Source: Zygnema cylindricum
Taxonomy: Eukaryota; Streptophyta; Zygnematophyceae; Zygnematales; Zygnemataceae
Reading direction: 5' to 3'
Assembly (NCBI GenBank): GCA_037447655.1
Contig: JBBHKE010001640.1
Coordinates: 1 to 22,448, forward strand
DNA length: 22,448 bases
The position numbers and the translations under genes were made by a program. Of this stretch, positions 1 to 7,394 are shown in pieces. The notes beneath the pieces were generated by a model. The model was not told where the DNA came from. It searched no databases and saw only the letters and a list, made by a program, of their open reading frames with translations. The number at the start of each line of letters is the position of its first letter. The first letter of the stretch is position 1.

Positions 1-2
1 AG

Positions 3-526
3 CTTGGGGTAGTAGAAGGCATTCAGTTTGGGGATAATGAAATGATGGAGGATTATAGTGGTTGTGCTCAAGGTAAGGCTCACAAATTTCCCTTTCCCAA
101 AGCCGCCATATATAGAGGTGAGAAAGTGTTAGATTTGGTCCACAGAGATATATGAGGAACTGCAAAAGTACCTTCGGTTGGAGGAAAGAGATTTATGATG
201 ACAAAAACCGATGACTGGTCTAGGTACTCTAGATTCTACTTTCTGAAACAAAGTCTGAAGCATCAACTTACTTCAAATAATATAAATCTTGGAGTGAGAA
301 GTTGCATGAAACACCCATTAGGAGGATAAGGAGTGATAATGGGAGGGAATATACCTCTAACCAGTTTGAGGAATATATGAGAGATGAGGGAGTGCAGCAC
401 CAGAAAACTGTACCATATAACCCGGAACAAAATGGGGTAGCTGAGAGGTTGAATCGAACACTATGAGATAGTGCATGCAGTATGTTGGCAGACAAGAAAA
501 TATGAAAGAGATTTTGGGCAAAAGCA
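3..526 (+). pseudogene. pol (integrase): E1 integrase: zinc-binding end and DDE core, broken
   Basis: Integrase would insert the cDNA into the host chromosome. The first frame shows the end of the HHCC module; the expected Cys-x2-Cys has its first Cys replaced by Tyr (codon 54-56), followed by GCAQGKAH. The first catalytic Asp is at 147-149 (HRD) and is followed at once by a TGA stop (153-155) where E3 has Trp. A one-base loss near 248 moves the frame. The second catalytic Asp (335-337, in SDNGREY) and the Glu (425-427, in PEQNG) are both present. Further stops lie at 278, 464 and 503. All three DDE residues therefore survive, but split by breaks. Assignment to copia integrase is secure; function is excluded. 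Confidence 0.9.
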
Positions 527-1042
527 ATGAACTGTGCCAATTACTTTAAGAATAGAGTCCTTACCTCAGCTGTAAAGGGAGTGACACCCTATGAGAGATG
601 GGTTGGAAGGAAACTTGATATCTCACACCTTAAATTATTCGGTAGCCAAGTTTACAATCTCGACACGGATAGGAAAAACTGGAAACTAGATGTTAAGGGA
701 AAACTTGGATACTTTATGGGATGTGATGAGGATGTTAAGGGATATAGAGTCTATGACTTAGCAAAGAAAGATATCATTCTGGTCAAACACTTAGTTGTCA
801 TGGATGAAGGGAAGTCATTTGACATGTTCAAATATACAAAGAAGATAAAAATCAGATTTGAGTCCGAAAGTGAGGCGAACTTGGTTGTTCCCGAAGAGGA
901 AATGAGTGAAACCATGATTGCAGATCCAGGGGAGATCCAAGATACAAGAGACTCACCGGAAACCTCAGATAATCTTATGGACTTCGAGGAGATAGAAGAA
1001 GTGGGACAAGAACTGGCTTCCATGGACAGGGGAGTCGATTAA
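527..1042 (+). pseudogene. pol: E1 integrase C-terminal region and linker to RT
   Basis: This is the longest open stretch of the E1 integrase half (171 codons). It carries the typical copia signature downstream of the DDE core: a run with NCANYFKNRV, then PYERWVGRK, DISHLKLFGSQVY and GYRVYD, the last being the usual fold-closing motif before the variable acidic linker. Residues from about 105 onward are rich in Glu, Asp and Ser, as in the unstructured integrase tail. The reading frame is the same as that of the core after its frameshift. The start shown is only the first Met after the preceding stop at 503-505, not a real initiation site. It ends at TAA 1040-1042 and continues in the same frame into RT. 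Confidence 0.88.
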
Positions 1043-1045
1043 ACA

Positions 1046-1534
1046 GTGAGAAGAAATCTAAGACTTCCATCCATTCGAGCTTCGGAGTTTGAGGGAGGAA
1101 GGAGGAGCAGCAAAAGAATACACGAAAAACAAGCCGCTCATAAGGTAACTAAGCTATCTCACCCAGATGAGCCTCGGTCTTCCTCGGAGGCAGTGAATAT
1201 TCTAGAGAAAGAAAGATGGATTAGAGCCATAAATGATGAGATGGCTTCTATCATGGAAGCAAATACTTGGGAATTAGCGGATTGTCCTCCAAACAAAAAC
1301 CGTATTGGGTGAAAATGGGTACTTAAACTAAAATTGAACCCAGATAATACCATTGAGAGATATAAGGCTCGATTGGTAGCGAATGGGTTCACCCAAAAAG
1401 AGGGGATTGAAAATGAGGAGACCTTTGCTCTAGTTGATCGGTTCCCATCAGTAAGGATTCTCCTCAGTTTGGCAGCAGCGGAAGACATGGAAATACATCA
1501 GATGGACATTAAGATTGCTTTTCTTAATGGGTGA
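1046..1534 (+). pseudogene. pol (RT): E1 reverse transcriptase, N-terminal part
   Basis: The segment begins in the end of the linker and enters RT at ANTWELADCPP, followed by KWVLKLK, the ERYKARLVANGFTQKEG block and QMDIKIAFLNG. These are the fingers and first palm motifs of copia RT; the last contains the first catalytic Asp (MDI). A TGA at 1310-1312 replaces the Cys seen at this place in E3 (IGCKWV). The ETFAPVVRF-like block is altered to ETFALVDRF. At about 1531 one extra G relative to E3 shifts the frame and ends this reading frame at the stop 1532-1534. The frame is shared with the preceding integrase tail. Confidence 0.9.
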
Positions 1535-1554
1535 GTTAGAGGAAAAAAAAATTA

Positions 1555-2742
1555 ATGAGACAACCCGAGGGGTTCGTGGAAGAAGGAGAAGAGAGCAAAG
1601 TCTGCAGGCTCATAAACTCTATATATGGACTGAAGCCGGCTCCCCGATAGTGGAATAAGAAACTAGATGAGTTTTTTACCAGTCTGGGATATATCCGTAT
1701 CAGCTCTGACCATTCTATCTATATGTTTGAAGATGAGAATGGTGTCATTTTTATTTCAATTTATGTGGATGATCAGCTTGTGTTGAGTAAATCTTTGGAA
1801 AAGATCAATAAGTTAAAGAAAGATCTTATAAGCAAATTTGATATGAAGGATTTAGGGGAGGCAAGATATATTTTGGGGATTCAAATGGAGAGAGATAGGG
1901 GGAAGAAGATTATCAGACTAACTCAGAAGGAAGCAATAGGTAATATGCTTGAGAAATCCCAGATGGAAAATGCTAACAGTTGTACCACTCCCATGGACTT
2001 GGAAAAAGTAAGTGATGGTAGTGTAAAAGGAGGAGTGATGATCTTATATGATCAGATGAGTCTAGAGGAGAGAGAGTTTATGAAGTCTATCCGTTATAGA
2101 CAAGTCGTAGAAAGTTTAATCTATTTTATGAACTGTACCAGGCCGGACATAGCGGCAGCAGTTGGAGTACTCAGTAGGAGTCTTAATGATCCTAGGAAGA
2201 GAGACCTGGAGGTAGCCAAAAGAGTCATGAGATATCTGGTGGGAACTAGAGAGTTATGGTTGCATTTGGGAGGGGAGCACACTAACATCACTACTTGGAG
2301 TGATGCCAGCTATGGGGACGCAGCTATGAGAAGATGCACTTCTGGGTATGTGTTGTATGTTGGGGAAGGTGCATGTTGTTCGAGCAGTAAGCAAAAAAAA
2401 GTGGTTGCTCAGTATACTATGGAGGCCTCTTGTTCTGCAGTGAAAGAGTTGATGTGGGTCAAATCCTTGCTGTCAGAACAGGGGTATATGAAGGAGGGAG
2501 TGCATGAAGTGTTTTGTGATAATCAAGTTGGCATTGCAATTGCAGCTAATCTAAAACATCATTTTAAAGCTAAGCTTATGGACATAAGATTGAGTTTTGT
2601 GAGGGAAAAAGTTGAGAATAAGATTGTGAATCTTATATATAGATCTAATGAGGAAATGGTGGCTGATATGATGACAAAACCAGTGCCCTCTCCTAAATTG
2701 AAATATTGTAGAGAAAAATGTGGACTAAAACTGAAGGTCTAA
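1555..2742 (+). pseudogene. pol (RT-RH): E1 reverse transcriptase catalytic palm plus RNase H
   Basis: One frame runs from MRQPEGFV (1555) to TAA 2740-2742, broken only by TAG at 1648-1650, where the consensus copia motif KQAPRQW has Gln. It holds the RT active site YVDD (in ISIYVDDQLVLS), KDLGEARYILGIQ, LTQKEAI, and the TPMD block that closes RT. RNase H follows: MNCTRPDIA, the first acidic site in WSDASYGD, an altered TMEASCS where E3 has TMEAEYR, FCDNQ, MDIRLSFVRE and VADMMTKP. The end matches E3. The stretch after 1650 is open for 363 codons, so this is the best preserved enzyme half in E1. It reaches the polypurine tract within 22 bases. Confidence 0.93.
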
Positions 2743-2748
2743 TTAGAC

Positions 2749-2764
2749 TAGAAAATAAGGGGAG
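2749..2764 (+). other. Polypurine tract of E1
   Basis: AGAAAATAAGGGGAG directly precedes the LTR start TGTTGAAA. It is where plus-strand DNA synthesis would be primed. The same tract precedes the 3' LTR of E3 on the other strand at 15246-15262, which fixes the LTR start in both. Confidence 0.85.
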
Positions 2765-2977
2765 TGTTGAAATTAATAGATTTCTAGAGTATTTTCTAGG
2801 TTTAAATATGTTAGTATAAAACAAAAAGAAAAGGATAGACAGCCTGCCTCCACCTCCTCTGTCTAGCCCCCATACTTGTTATAGTCACTGAACGATTTAG
2901 AGAGGGTGGTTGATCCATGGCTGCCTTAGTCAACAGGCAATTATTTTTGTAGGTTACTAAAATATACTTGACGAACA

Positions 2978-3060
2978 CAGGATTTGATCCCGGTACCTGC
3001 CGTTCGTCAAGTTGGGCGATAGCGGTCAACTTTATTCTATTAGACTAAGACCATTGCTAA
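2978..3060 (-). other. tRNA-like segment with B-box match, antisense in LTR1
   Basis: Read on the minus strand, 2980-2990 is GGATCAAATCC, ten of eleven bases of the Pol III B box GGTTCAAATCC. About 45 bases upstream lies a weaker A-box-like stretch (TCTTAGTCTAATAG). Equivalent segments are in LTR4 and LTR5 with a better A-box region. It is not a functional tRNA: no full cloverleaf can be drawn. It may be an old SINE head captured by the LTR. Confidence 0.45.
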
Positions 3061-3196
3061 ATGCTATTGTATGTGATAAATATATATCTATTTAGGAGGG
3101 AACAAATTCATTGAACTGAAACTCTATACGACATGCATAGATACAGTTTTATTAAGTACGAAATACGATACTACTTTGAAACGGATACCGCACATT

Positions 3197-3216
3197 TTGT
3201 TTCGACAGCGAAACAA
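3197..3216. other. Palindrome TTGTTTCG-n4-CGAAACAA in LTR1
   Basis: Perfect 8 bp arms with a 4 bp loop. LTR5 has arms ATTTGTTTC and GAAACAAAT at 22118-22141. LTR4 and the 9147-9396 fragment keep only the GAAACAAAT half. Role unknown; it may be a protein-binding dyad upstream of the promoter. Confidence 0.5.
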
Positions 3217-3315
3217 ATATCCCGCAAGTATTATAACGGCTGAGATTGCATTTCAAGTCAAATCCAACGGCGCACATCATCGCTGAAATCTCGGAATGGT
3301 CATTTTGGCATTTAG

Positions 3316-3343
3316 TGACGTGGCATGACCTCACGCCACGTGG
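3316..3343 (+). promoter_or_regulatory. TGACG and G-box/ABRE-like cluster in LTR1
   Basis: Contains TGACGTGGC and the palindrome CCACGTGG (3336-3343) about 240 bases upstream of the TATA box. The same block recurs in other family-A LTRs: CCACGTGG at 9105-9112 with GCCACGTCA just after, ACACGTGGC at 20684-20692, CCACGTGTGG at 20748-20757 and GCCACGTCA near 20050. In plants ACGTGGC and CACGTG cores are bound by bZIP and bHLH factors; a stress-responsive role here is inference. Confidence 0.45.
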
Positions 3344-3441
3344 AGAGATAACATTCGGTCGCGGAATTCTGAGGATCGTACGGACGAGTGGAAAATGGAC
3401 AAGCGTCCGCTTAATGGCCTTGTTGTACAAAGTTCTTACAA

Positions 3442-3467
3442 AAAGTACATCGGCAGTAGTACTTTTA
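3442..3467. promoter_or_regulatory. GTAC dyad of family-A LTR (LTR1 copy)
   Basis: AAAAGTAC (3442-3449), 10 bp loop, GTACTTTT (3460-3467), perfect 8 bp arms. It sits about 110 bases upstream of the TATA box. Other copies keep the pairing while changing sequence (8980-9005, 9151-9178, 21870-21893). GTAC is the core bound by SBP-box/SPL factors and copper-response regulators in plants; that link is inference. Confidence 0.5.
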
Positions 3468-3578
3468 TGTACTCTACAGTATTTTGATTGGTTCGTACAG
3501 TTAGTAGATAGGGGTTGTGAGAGGGAGCTAGGACATAGAAAAATCTGGTAGATGGTCTTCTCTCTCTTTGAGAGGTTG

Positions 3579-3585
3579 TATAAAT
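3579..3585 (+). promoter_or_regulatory. Probable LTR1 TATA box
   Basis: TATAAAT lies 218 bases before the LTR end, downstream of the G-box cluster and GTAC dyad and upstream of the conserved ACTC/GAGT stem-loop. That is the expected place for the U3/R promoter. The corresponding sites in LTR3 and LTR4 are degraded (GTACAAAT and GTACCAAA), so only LTR1 keeps a good core element. Confidence 0.55.
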
Positions 3586-3650
3586 TGGCATTTTTGCCGG
3601 CTTTAACTTATCGCCTGGTTGGGCATTTTTAGAGATTCTTTTTCCTACGC

Positions 3651-3662
3651 ACTCAGGGGAGT
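3651..3662 (+). other. Conserved ACTC-n4-GAGT stem-loop in R/U5 of LTR1
   Basis: ACTC-AGGG-GAGT lies about 70 bases downstream of the TATA box, so it would fall in the transcript leader. The same element with a 4-base loop is present in every family-A LTR copy in the window that covers this region: 8271-8286, 8779-8794, 19711-19722, 21000-21011 and 21673-21684. In the 8271 and 8779 copies the arms extend to six pairs (GGACTC/GAGTCC). Confidence 0.55.
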
Positions 3663-3830
3663 CCACGCTGCATAAGGGTAAAGTCAGATTGTCTGCTTGT
3701 CTGCTTGGGTACAGTAGTTGCCATTGAAAGTGGGTTTGTTAATAACTATGTAGAGGCTTGCTGTACTCTGTAGTCCTATGGAGGACACAAAGTTTCATAA
3801 GGGAACGTTGTTCACCTTCGGGGAAACCCT

Positions 3831-3836
3831 TATATA
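3831..3836 (+). promoter_or_regulatory. TATATA in the conserved head of unit 1
   Basis: The head AACCCTTATATAGGCGCCGTG is almost identical at 6753-6773 in unit 2, while neighbouring sequence has changed more. TATATA before a GC-rich run looks like a core promoter. There is no gene downstream to assign it to. Confidence 0.35.
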
Positions 3837-3935
3837 GGCGCCGTGTTTGTCTCGTTTTTTTTCCGTCACACGGCCGTACTGCGGGCACGATGTAGCGCTG
3901 CCGCCCGTTGCGATACATACCGCCGTATCGTGGCA

Positions 3936-4414
3936 ATATTCTACGCTGCTGCTTGCTCGGTGGCATAATTCTACGCTGCCGCCTGCTTGGTGGCATAATT
4001 CTACGCTGCCGCCCCCTTGGTGGCATAATTCTACGCTGTCGCCGACTGACATAATTCTACGCTGCCGCTTGGTGGCGGATTATACGCTGCCGCTTAGTGG
4101 CGTAATTTTACGCTGCTGCTTGGTGGCGTAATTTTACGCTGATGCCGACTTGCGTGATACTGCGCTGCCGCCTGGTGGCATAATTTTAAGCTGCTGCCGG
4201 CTGGCATGATTTTACGCTGCCGCTCAGTGTCCTAATTCTACGCCATCGACAGTTGGTGTAATTATAAGTTGGCGCCCGCTGGCGTAATTTTATGTTGCCG
4301 CTCGGTGGCGTAATTCCACGCTGCTGCTCGGTGGCTTAATTGTATACTGTCGCCAGTTTGCGTAATTCTACGCTGCCCCCCGCTGGCGTAATTCTACGTC
4401 GCCGCCCGTCAGCA
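3936..4414 (+). repeat. GC-rich minisatellite, unit 1 (about 18 monomers)
   Basis: Monomers follow the pattern TAATTCTACGCTGCCGCC with a variable linker ending TGGTGGCA or TGGCG. The first few are 30 bp and the rest mostly 26 bp. Each monomer has a near-palindrome, GCCGCC against GGTGGC (one G-T mismatch). Open frames on both strands here arise only from lack of stops in the monomer. The order of variants (for example CTCAGTGTC followed by the AGTTGGT variant) is the same as in unit 2. Confidence 0.9.
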
Positions 4415-4820
4415 TTACATACCACCGTACGTGGCACAAGGTAACGTTACTGTGCGACCGTCCGCGGTACGGACCGTCGTACCCATGGCGTAATGCAACG
4501 TTGCCGCCCGCCGGTATCTACGAACGACCACGGGCAGCACTGAAAAAAAACACACTTTAAGCTGATCAAATCACCCTATAGTTTTGTTCCTATGAAGAGT
4601 GAATTAGTATTATCAAGGGAAAAAATACAAAATTAAAAATCAGTTTTTTCGATTAAAAATTATAGACCTTTGGCTGCAGTGTTGAAAACCTTAAATAGGC
4701 GATATCTGTGTGCGCGCGAGGCGGTGTCTGTATATCCGCGTGACCCAAAACAAGATGTCCCTTATGACCACGACCCATGTTCCCATATGCAGTCGGTGCA
4801 AAATTGATGCTTTAACATAC

Positions 4821-5120
4821 ATTGCAAGAGAAAAAAAAGAAAAGGTACGTGTGCCATTGCGGCTCAATTGATGTCTAAAAATATATATCAAATGAAAGAT
4901 TACGAAATATTCTAATTCGTAAAAAACCGTTATTAATAGAGGGATATATTATTATTGTTGTAGATTTAACATCGCAGGAGAAAAAAAGGAAAAGGTAGGC
5001 GTGTGCCATCCCAACTCAATTGATGCTTTAAAATACATATCAAATGAAAGATTACGAAATATAAGGATTCGAAAGAAACGGTTATTAATAGATTAATATA
5101 TTATTATTGTTGTTGATTTA
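4821..5120 (+). repeat. 150 bp tandem duplication
   Basis: Two adjacent units, 4821-4970 and 4971-5120, share an A-rich start (gcaagagaaaaaaa), GAAAAGGTA, GTGTGCCAT, CTCAATTGATG, ATCAAATGAAAGATTACG and TATTATTATTGTTG in order, with scattered differences. A related degenerate segment (CGTGCCATCTCGGCTCGACTAATGC) is at about 7687 in unit 2. There is no coding potential. Confidence 0.8.
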
Positions 5121-5381
5121 CAATTCACGTTATATCTGAGTACGCTGCTAAGTCGTGAAATATACAAGCAGTAATAATATATCATTGCATTTTTTTTGTT
5201 TTAAATTGGGGTTGATTTATGAAAGCGGCACAAAATGTGTAGATGTCAGTAGCATACATTACTTCACTTTTGCAGTTTGAAAGAGTTTATGATGCGTACG
5301 TGACCCTAACGCAAACACCTTATGGTTGTTGTTGCAAAGTGTGTAGACGTGAGTACGCATATTCGAGCTGAAATACAACTC

Positions 5382-5580
5382 ACAATATGTGATCCGACAA
5401 TGTACGAACTGACAAGATGTGAACCAACAATATATGAACCTACAAGATATGAATCGCCAAAGTGCAAACCGACAATATATGAATAGAAAATTTATAAACC
5501 TACAATATATGCACTGGAAATATATGAACCAACAATACGTGAACCAACAATATATGAACCAACAATATATGAATGGACAA
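5382..5580 (+). repeat. 15 bp minisatellite (about 13 copies)
   Basis: Consensus AACCAACAATATATG. As the period is a multiple of three, the plus strand stays open and reads as a five-residue repeat of the type MNQQY. The array is degenerate at its left end and most uniform at 5519-5580. I treat the open frame as a by-product: there is no start context or flanking domain. Confidence 0.85.
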
Positions 5581-5673
5581 CAAGAAAGAGGGAGAGAGAG
5601 AGGGAGAGGGGAGAGACAACAAGAGAGAGGGACGAGGGAGAAAAAACAAGCGAGATAGGAAAAAGAAAGGGGC
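5581..5673 (+). repeat. Purine-rich (GAGAGG) tract
   Basis: Runs of GAGAGAGAGGGAGAGG with CAACAA interruptions follow the 15 bp minisatellite directly. One strand is nearly all purine. This is low-complexity DNA able in principle to form triplex. Confidence 0.75.
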
Positions 5674-6728
5674 GTTGAATCAGTGTGTCTAACACTAATA
5701 GCAATCCATGGTGTATTTAGATGTTTCCATAAATAGGAGAAGGTAATACAATGTGAAAATTGACATTTCTTTTACAATAGTGAAATAAAGAAGTTTCGAA
5801 AGAAACTTATCCGTTAACATTGTTAGAGCTATAAAAAGTTAATATCAAAAATTATGTTTAATCCTAATTGGGTTGTTAACGTTTTAAAGTAAGCTACATA
5901 GGTATACATACTTCGACACACTTATGTTCTAACACTACTATTTCTTCAATGGAATATTTTTGCTGTTTAGAAGTGTGTATGTTTTCTATGCTTATACCAT
6001 CACTCTATGGTTGTTGTTCTAATAAAAGTTGTAGAGAGACTCTTTACATATAATGCATGTCGTACAATTGCTTATTGAACACATAAACGTATATTTGTAT
6101 AATACTTTGGTAAGGCTCAACAAAGAGTGATAAAACAACACGATACATGTTCATATAACAAGCATAACAAATCACAACATCAATCATGTCCGTGTAACGG
6201 GCATTGATTGACTTATGTGAAAAAAAACATATTGTGTAACAAAACACACCAACATGAGAGCTGTAGCTAAAAAAAAATATTTGATTTCTGACAGTTACAC
6301 ATAGATATAGGCGGAGAATGGTTAGTTAAGTATAGTTAGTCAGTTGAAATTGCTAGAGCCACACACCATTGCATGTTATTACAAAGGTGACACTCAGTCA
6401 TCAATAAACCCATTTAATCTCAACTACAATATTCCTGTTGTGAAGTAGACTAAATATGATTATGAACTTCAAAACATGTTTGTTTGCACAGAATGACATC
6501 CTACATGGGACATTCCCTCGGTTTAAAATTGTCTATATTTGTGTTGTAAATCAAAACACCATATGGTTATTAATCCCATAAATAATTTACAGTTGTAAAG
6601 GTCATAAAAAAACCCACCTGTAGTTGTTCCCAAATATATAAAGTACAAAAACTCTATACAACCTTAAACACACACAACACGACCTTTGCCCATGTAACAG
6701 GCATTGATTTACTAGTCAGTATATAAAT
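5674..6728. other. AT-rich stretch, no gene seen
   Basis: About 1 kb of AT-rich DNA with no domain-bearing frame on either strand. One short repeated motif (GTAACGGGCATTGATTGACT near 6196 and GTAACAGGCATTGATTTACT near 6695) is shared between its middle and its right end. Confidence 0.5.
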
Positions 6729-6759
6729 AAAGGAACGTTGCTCGCCTTCGTGAAACCCT

Positions 6760-6765
6760 TATATA
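6760..6765 (+). promoter_or_regulatory. TATATA in the conserved head of unit 2
   Basis: Same context as 3831-3836 (CCCTTATATAGGCGCCGTG). Conservation between the two heads is the only evidence for function. Confidence 0.35.
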
Positions 6766-6865
6766 GGCGCCGTGTCTGTCTCGATTGTTTTTTCGTCACA
6801 CAGCCGTACCGTAGGCACGATGTAGCGCTGCCGCCTGTCGCGGTACAGACCACCATACTGTGGCA

Positions 6866-7394
6866 ATATTCTACGCTGCCGCCCGCCTGGTGGCATAATT
6901 CTACGCTGCTGCCCGCCCGGTGGCGTAATTCTACGTTGCCCCCTGCCCGGTGGTGTAATTCTACGTTGCCGCCCGCCTGGTGGCGTAATTCTACGCTGCC
7001 GCCCGCCGGGTGGCATAATTCTACGATGGCGCTGGCCGGCATAATTTACGCTGCCGCCCGCCCGCTGGCGTTATTCTATGTTGTCGCCGGCTGACATAAT
7101 TCTACGCTGCCACCTGGTGGCGTGATTAGTGGCGTGATTATACGCTGCCGCTTGGTGTCGTAATTTTACGTTGCCGCCGGCTGGCGTGATTGTACGTTGC
7201 CGCCTAGTGGGATAATTTTACGGTGCCGCCAGCTGGCGTGATTCTACGCTGCCGCCTGGTGGGATAATTTAACGCTGCCACCGGCCGGCGTGATTCTACG
7301 CTGCCGCTCAGTGTCGTAATTTTACGTTGCCAATAGTTGGCTTAATTATACGCTGCCGCCCGCTGGCGTAATTCTACGCCGCCGCCCGTCAGTA
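6866..7394 (+). repeat. GC-rich minisatellite, unit 2 (about 20 monomers)
   Basis: Same monomer family as 3936-4414, TAATTCTACGCTGCCGCC plus linker. The first five monomers are about 30 bp and nearly uniform; later ones are 26 bp and more varied; one (about 7128) is reduced to a short fragment. The right-hand variants line up with those of unit 1, so the array predates duplication of the larger unit. Confidence 0.9.

Larger units (their letters stand above)
1..3797 (+). mobile_element. E1: family-A Ty1/copia element, 3' portion with 3' LTR
   Basis: The window opens inside the integrase zinc-binding region, so gag, protease and the 5' LTR lie off the left edge. The order integrase, reverse transcriptase, RNase H, polypurine tract, LTR is diagnostic of Ty1/copia. 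The pol is closely related to E3 on the opposite strand, which shows what each lesion changed. The right boundary at 3797 is supported by an empty-site paralogue: the sequence after the LTR (taagggaacgttg) is found uninterrupted near 6728 (taaaggaacgttg) in the second compound repeat unit. The five bases TAAGG after 3797 would be the target duplication, but its partner is outside the window. The element is dead: six stops and at least three frameshifts in pol. Confidence 0.93.
2765..3797 (+). repeat. Family-A LTR, complete copy (LTR1, 1033 bp)
   Basis: Starts TGTTGAAATT after the polypurine tract and ends GTTTCA. Homology along the whole length with LTR4 (20143-21157, 1015 bp) and with LTR5, which share the same ends, defines the unit. 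Inside, in order: an antisense tRNA-like segment (about 2978-3060), a GTTTCG/CGAAAC palindrome (3197-3216), a G-box cluster (3316-3343), a GTAC dyad (3442-3467), a TATA box (3579-3585) and a short ACTC/GAGT stem-loop (3651-3662). The short open frames on both strands here are not conserved between copies and are not genes. Confidence 0.88.
3798..6728 (+). repeat. Compound non-coding repeat, unit 1
   Basis: About 2.9 kb without a credible gene. It starts (after the E1 insertion) with a TATA-containing head, then a GC-rich 26-30 bp monomer array, a conserved tail ending near 4555 in an A-rich run (gacc, cacgggcagcac, poly-A), AT-rich DNA with a 150 bp tandem duplication, a block at 5186-5295 (ggggttgatttatgaaag and on) also found at 7861-7982 in unit 2, a 15 bp minisatellite, a purine tract and a last AT-rich stretch. 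Head, array, tail and the ggggttgattt block recur in the same order in unit 2, so the two are copies of one larger unit, or the LTR-like ends of a non-autonomous element. Confidence 0.7.

Noticed and set aside
2978-3060. Functional tRNA gene
   Set aside because: Only B-box and weak A-box similarity; no acceptor stem or anticodon arm can be drawn, and copies differ at paired positions.
3739-4131. Open frames on both strands with His/Asn/Ser/Thr or Arg/Gln repeats (also 6716-7094)
   Set aside because: They are produced by the stop-free 26-30 bp monomer in several frames at once; no frame is favoured between units.
3936-4414. CRISPR-like array of short repeats and spacers
   Set aside because: Repeats are imperfect, linkers are not unique spacers, there are no cas genes and the DNA is eukaryotic.
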